Below are positions 54,101 to 60,100 of a DNA stretch of 64,000 bases, piece by piece. The first letter of the stretch is position 1. Each line of letters opens with the position of its first letter. The translations under genes were made by a program, and so were the position numbers. The notes under the pieces were generated by a model. That model saw only the letters and a program-made list of their open reading frames with translations, ran no database searches and was not told where the DNA came from. The DNA is from Trogon surrucura (Eukaryota > Chordata > Aves > Trogoniformes > Trogonidae): contig CM036658.1 in NCBI GenBank assembly GCA_020746105.1, positions 31,335,099-31,399,098 on the forward strand. Reading direction: 5' to 3'.

Positions 54101-57100
54101 CTCTGCTAGGTTCTTTAGTTGATAGCACAAACTTGATGCCTACCTGCATCTGTTAATCTGTGTTAAAACTGCTTGTACTGCTTTCTGTTTCCTTTTTTTT
54201 AAAAATCAGTAATCTCAAAGCATTTTTTTTTTTTCCCCCACGACATAGTTTGATAATTTCATAAATTGTTACAAGATGTGCCTGGACATTCTTAACAGAA
54301 TTTTCTGACCAGTTTCAGTGTGACTCTCCCCTCAAATAAAGACAGCAGTTATTATTTGCAGAACACAACTACCCATTTCACATCCCTTAACAAGTAATGT
54401 AAGTTCTCCTATGGATTTGTTACGTATTTTCACCAGACCCTCTACCTTACTGTGATTTTCTTCTGCTTAAACTTGTTAGGATATTCTCCTACAGAACCCG
54501 AACAACAAGTTTTGTAGTATTAGTCTGTCAGTGTTTCAGGAAGTAAAAAGATACGACAATGACATTTTACTTCCAATTTTTTTTTGCTTATTTTACAAAG
54601 AGGCTTTACTGGTTTTGCTGATAAATCACTTAGTGCTGAGCACAGAGAACTAGTCTGTAGGTCTGGACACAAACATTGACATTAACTATGTGCAAATATA
54701 CCTGTGAAGGGGAAAATGAATACTCTTCTGTGCACACAGATAGTCATACAGATACATTTACACAAAATATTAGTGAGCTACTTTTGATTAACAGTGTCAG
54801 GATAATAGTCAAATACCAAATATACTTCCTCACTAGAAAGATAAACGGCAGTGAGCTCATGCACAGATCTCCATTCCCCAAAACTCTTTTTTCTGGTGTC
54901 TTATAATTTGGTATTGACTAAAAAATGGGTATTTTAAAATACTAAGCAGTGAGTATTTGTTGGGTTACCCCCCATGAACTACCGTTCTCCCAAATTCTTA
55001 CTTACCAAAATGTAAAGGTACATAAAGGGATTACTGGAAATACTAAGTAAAAAATACAAAAATTACTGTTTTCATTAAAAAGCTTCTTAAATGCATTTTA
55101 AATGTGGGGTTTTGTTTTGTTTGTTTGCTGTAACACCTTATCTGAATTAGTACAAAACAACTAGAAAAAAATGCTTACCTTTCCAGCAGTAGCAAAAAAC
55201 TCCCCATCTGGTGAGAATTTCATTAAACAAACTTGAGAAGCAGTTCTACAAAATAAAGACAATTAAATACACAAAATAAGTTATAAGAACCTTTTCAGAA
55301 TGTCGAACGCTTCTTTTACCCTTGAACTCATGAAAGTGATTTTCTTATATCCCAGTGTCCGTCGTATGAAACAACTTAGGCATTAACAAAGTTCAGAAGG
55401 ACTAGAAGGTAAACTTGTGCACAACACATAATCATCATCACACAGGAAAAAGAGAAAACAAAAAGCTGCAACTGAGAGTGCTACAATATCCAACATTCCA
55501 AAACATCGTAAGAGAAAGACAGCTACCAACAGATTAAACTGTATACAGATAGGCTCTACTTCCACTTCAAAATCATTTGGATATCAAATTCATTTCCACT
55601 GTCCCATATTATCTTCCAACTTATCTGAAAGACACCTTCACTTCTCAAACTTCCTACAGTTTTTACTTAAGAAAATAAAAAGACATAAAAAATAACGTAG
55701 TTAAGAAGTATGTGAAAGTAGCTTTTACATTAATGGTCATGCTGGTAAACAATGCCACACCAAAACAATCTAAGTACCTAGTTAATTTCTGAAACATTTT
55801 TTGTTCATTGAAAATACTAATAAATGAGCTTCTTTTACAAGTTTTCAAGCAATGAGCTACTGCCTGAGCCGCAGGCTTATTAATCACAAAAAGAACATAA
55901 AAGAACTTAATTGTGCAGCACAAGTACAGTGTATATTTTCATCTTGAATTTACTAGACGTGTAGCAAGTTGCAAGGCCTAACTTTCATCAAAGATTAAAG
56001 TAGCCATCAGGTCAGTGCAGTAAGAGTAGCAAGTCAATTACAAAAGCCATACACCAAAGAATGTCACTTTCCACTTAGGTTTAATCAACATTCTCCTAGT
56101 AGGGCAAATACGAAGACATTTGGGAATGCCTCATTCAGACATAAAAGATTATTCTGGCAAAGGTAGTACTCAAAAACTTCTACTTGAGAAAAGTCTATTC
56201 TAAATCTAACTTACGTACAGATGCCTGAAGTCATACAAGAAAAGATGATCTGACACAGCAAGTTCTGTGAGCCCCTTTCAGAATCTGCTAGTTCAAAGTA
56301 CACTACACTAAGCTCTCTCTCCACCATAAGAATTTAAAGAGAGAGCGCTTGTGGAAAGCTATGAAGACTTCCATAAGGTTTATGATATAAGTGCAAAACA
56401 CATTACTGAAAGGACTGAGAAGAAGCAGAATCTGTACGATCTTGATTTCTCTTACCACTGCCCCAGATTCTAAATCCATACCCACGGCATTCTATCTACA
56501 GGATGACTCCTGCTCTTACTAGGCTGAAGGATGATGGTCCAATACTTTAAGTTGTCTGTAAGTTGTCTGACTTACTCAGACAACTGAGTAAGTCTTCAAT
56601 TTCTTTTATGTAGAAAGTTTATTGTATTCAAAGGAAAAATTTTCAGCTGTCGTTTGGATGATCTTGGGATTTTATGTATATCCATTCAATAAGGCCAAAT
56701 GCTGGGTCCTGCACTCCAGCCACAACAACCCCCAGCAGCGCTACAGGCTTGGGGAGGAGTGGCTGGAGAGCTGCCAGACAGAGAGGGACCAGGGGACGTT
56801 GATGGACAGTGGCTGAACATGAGCCAGCAGTGTGCCCAGGTGGCCAAGAAGGCCAACGGCATCCTGGCCTGGATCAGGAATGGTGTTGTCAGCAGGAGCA
56901 GGGAGGTGATCATGCCCCTGTGCTCGGCTTTGGTGAGGCCTCACCTCGAGTGCTGTGTCCAGTCTTGGGCCCCTCACTACAAGAGGGACATTGAGGTGCT
57001 GGAGAGGGTACAGAGGGGGCTGCCAAGCTGGTAAACGATTTCGAGTATGTGTTGTATGAAGAATACCTGAGGGATCTGGGGCTGTTCAGCCTGGGGAAAA

Positions 57101-60100
57101 GGAAACTGAGAGGAGACCTCATCACTCTCTACAACCTGGAAAGAAGTTATAGCGAGGCAGAGGTTGGTCTGTTCTCCCTAGTGGCGAGTGATAGGACAAG
57201 GGGAAACAGCCTTAAGTTGCACTGGAGGAGATTCAGGTTGGGTATTAGGAAGAATTTCTTTACTGAGAGGGTTGTCAGCCATTGGAACAGGCTGCCCAGG
57301 GAGGTGGTTGAGTCGCCATCCCTGGAGGTGTTTGAGAAGGGCAGATGTTGTGCCGAGGGACATGGTTTAGTGGTGTTGATAGGGCTAGGACAAAGGTTGG
57401 ACACTATGACCTTGAAGGTCTCTTCCAACCAAAACTGTTCTATGACTCTATTTTACAATAAAAGTTAGAGTACACAAAGAAAGAAACAACTGAAGGACTA
57501 AAAAATTACTTTTTTTCAGATACATCCATGGAACTACCCAACCAACGCTAAGTGTTTCATAAAGAATAATTTCAGGTGGGTACTTCCAGTCAGTCACTTC
57601 AGAAAACTTCTTTAAGGAGACTGGCATATGGCACACTGGTTCCAAGTGAGCAGTGGATTTGATGTATTAGAAAAGCCTTCATATGGTAGGAAGGACCATG
57701 ATTTACATTCTTATAAACTGAAGTACTAATGTAAAACTCTCCTGAATGTACCAGTACACAGACACAAAGATTAAAATCAACATGAATACAAGAATAGCAT
57801 TCAGAGATGGATTAAAACAAAATGCATCCATCTCTGCGTGACTGTTCCAAATACCCCGAATAAACACTGAAAAAGTAAAAGGTGTATGAAAATGAGGTGA
57901 TGCATGAGACAGAAGGATGCAATACACTGTACATAATCAGTCCTACAAGCACAATAATTTTGAAATGAGCTTTCACCTTATTTCTTGTACACGGAACAAA
58001 TTCTGCTGGGTCAGTCACAATAGCAACCCTGCCTCAGTATTTTACTAGTGTTTGATATAATTGAAGAACTGCCTAAGAATATAAACTACCCCAAAACCAA
58101 CTACAACTGATCTTGTAAGAAGATATAACTGTCACATATTCAAGGAAAATATGATTCATCATCTATCAATAATATTTATCAAATAACTATATGATGAAAT
58201 TTCACTGAACTACACTGAGTATTTAATATGAAACGTATAAATCAACAAGGAAAAAGGAATTGCTTGTCTTTAAACAAGTTTCTTACTTGCATTGCCAGAT
58301 ACAACTCCATTCTCCAAGGTGAGCATCTGCTCTCTCAGTACTGTCATTGTCAGAAGGATTTTCCAAAGGAACATTGGACCAAAGCTGAAGACAACTGGAA
58401 CCAGTCAAAAGACGAGTGCCTAAAAAAAATACTTATAACAATGTAACTACAAAATAAATAGCAAGATACAGAATTCTCTAAAGAGAGAAGAAAAAAAAAC
58501 AGTTTTGCAAACCTAAAACTGCAGAACATATGCCCAATATTACCTTAATACCTTTTCTATGGCAAAGTTACTGTAACAGTAGTGTACCTTTCACACATTC
58601 CCTTACATCGATACAGGTTGCATCAATTTTGCAAAAAGGTATTTTCACATCTCATAAGATGTTTTGATTTATGTGTCTACAGTTCAATTTGTGAAAATTA
58701 ATCAGATTTTTAAAGTAATTATTCTCTAAAAGAAACACCTAGAGCTACTTTAGATATCCCTCTCGCAATAAATAGTTAGTATGCAAGATGTTTTTAAACT
58801 GTACTGAGTTTAGGATAATCAGGTAAGACCATACAATGCACCTAATACATTGGTTCTCCTACAACAAGTGACAAAAGGTATATTTCATTCCACTTGGGTG
58901 ACCTGGATCATCCTAGGATAAAATGAAAATCTTTTTCTTGTCCTCAAAGAACGGTGAAATTTAAATAAAAAATGAGTTGTGGTATCAAACATACAGATGT
59001 TTCTTCTGTCCTAACCTTACCTGTGGGATCCCACGTAAGATTATGTGCTACGGCTTCCAGTAAGATTTGAGCATTCTTTTGCCACTGGTAATGCAATGTC
59101 TGAAATGTGAAACATTCACAAACATTAGCATGAAAAGACTTGCTTACCCTCTGTTCCACTTCTATAACAGAAACAGCATATCTTCATCACACTCTCCATC
59201 TTTTATGAGGAAAATGCTTAACATAAATTGCTGCTTATCTAATAAAAATTGATTCATTCTGATTTTTAAACAAAATAGCTTTCCATTAATTTGACCATAC
59301 AAACAGGAGTTTCAAACTTCTTATTTTAAAGTTTAGCTTGAAAAAACTCAGTATAAAAAATCATCATCAGAATCTGAGGGTTTAAAGGCAAGTCTGATTT
59401 TTGGAAAAAAAAAAAAATCAAAAATTAAATACTCTAAATACACGTGGTGTTTGCTATCAGTAGTATTGTAGAATTAAAGTATTTCAGTAAAGCCAAGATA
59501 ACATGTATGAGACTTTCTCATCCCTCACTTTTTTTTTTAAAAAGTGTACAGCAGGGCAGTTAACTATCTTCAGATTTTGTATCATTACTTCACTCACTGG
59601 CACAAGCTGAGGAATAAAGTCTCAAAAAGTTTATCTGGTGTGTTTTCATAATAGGCTGCAAAGTTTTGATCCTTTGAATTACAAGAGAAACTCAAATCAT
59701 TACTGGCCAAAATATTAAGATCTAGCAGGTTTTGTTCAGAAAGGCACTTTTAAAGCATCAACCCCCATTCCGAAAACATTGAAGCAGTAGACATGAAAGT
59801 TAAAATAAAAACAACTAAAACTTTCAAAAGTTCAGTAGAAAGCAGTAAGCACCACGCACCACCTGCAGATTAGGATCTAAATGAAGTATTTCAGAAGGTT
59901 CAGGGGTTTGTTGGGTCCTGAACACTCTAGTAATGAAGTTAACTGAATATTTCTTCAAATACAAATATTTGAAAGCAAATCATGGTTGGAGGAAGTAGCT
60001 TCCTCTACTGCTTATAGTTACTTCAATAACTTCCAAGTTTCACGTCTACTGTTTACCAATACAGAAACACATTTATGATGGATTCAATGGCTCCAAAAAT

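Larger units (their letters stand above)
49773..55178 (-). other. DMXL1: DMXL1 intron w4-w5
   Basis: A 5406-bp intron with a repeat cluster at 50989-53522 (SINE, then CR1 split by a solo LTR) and a T run at about 50780-50797. The flanks 49773-50988 and 53523-55178 are AT-rich with nothing else identified. Confidence 0.8.
55246..58286 (-). other. DMXL1: DMXL1 intron w3-w4
   Basis: A 3041-bp intron with the paired hairpins at 56562-56594 and the CR1 at 56686-57454. No other feature seen. Confidence 0.8.
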
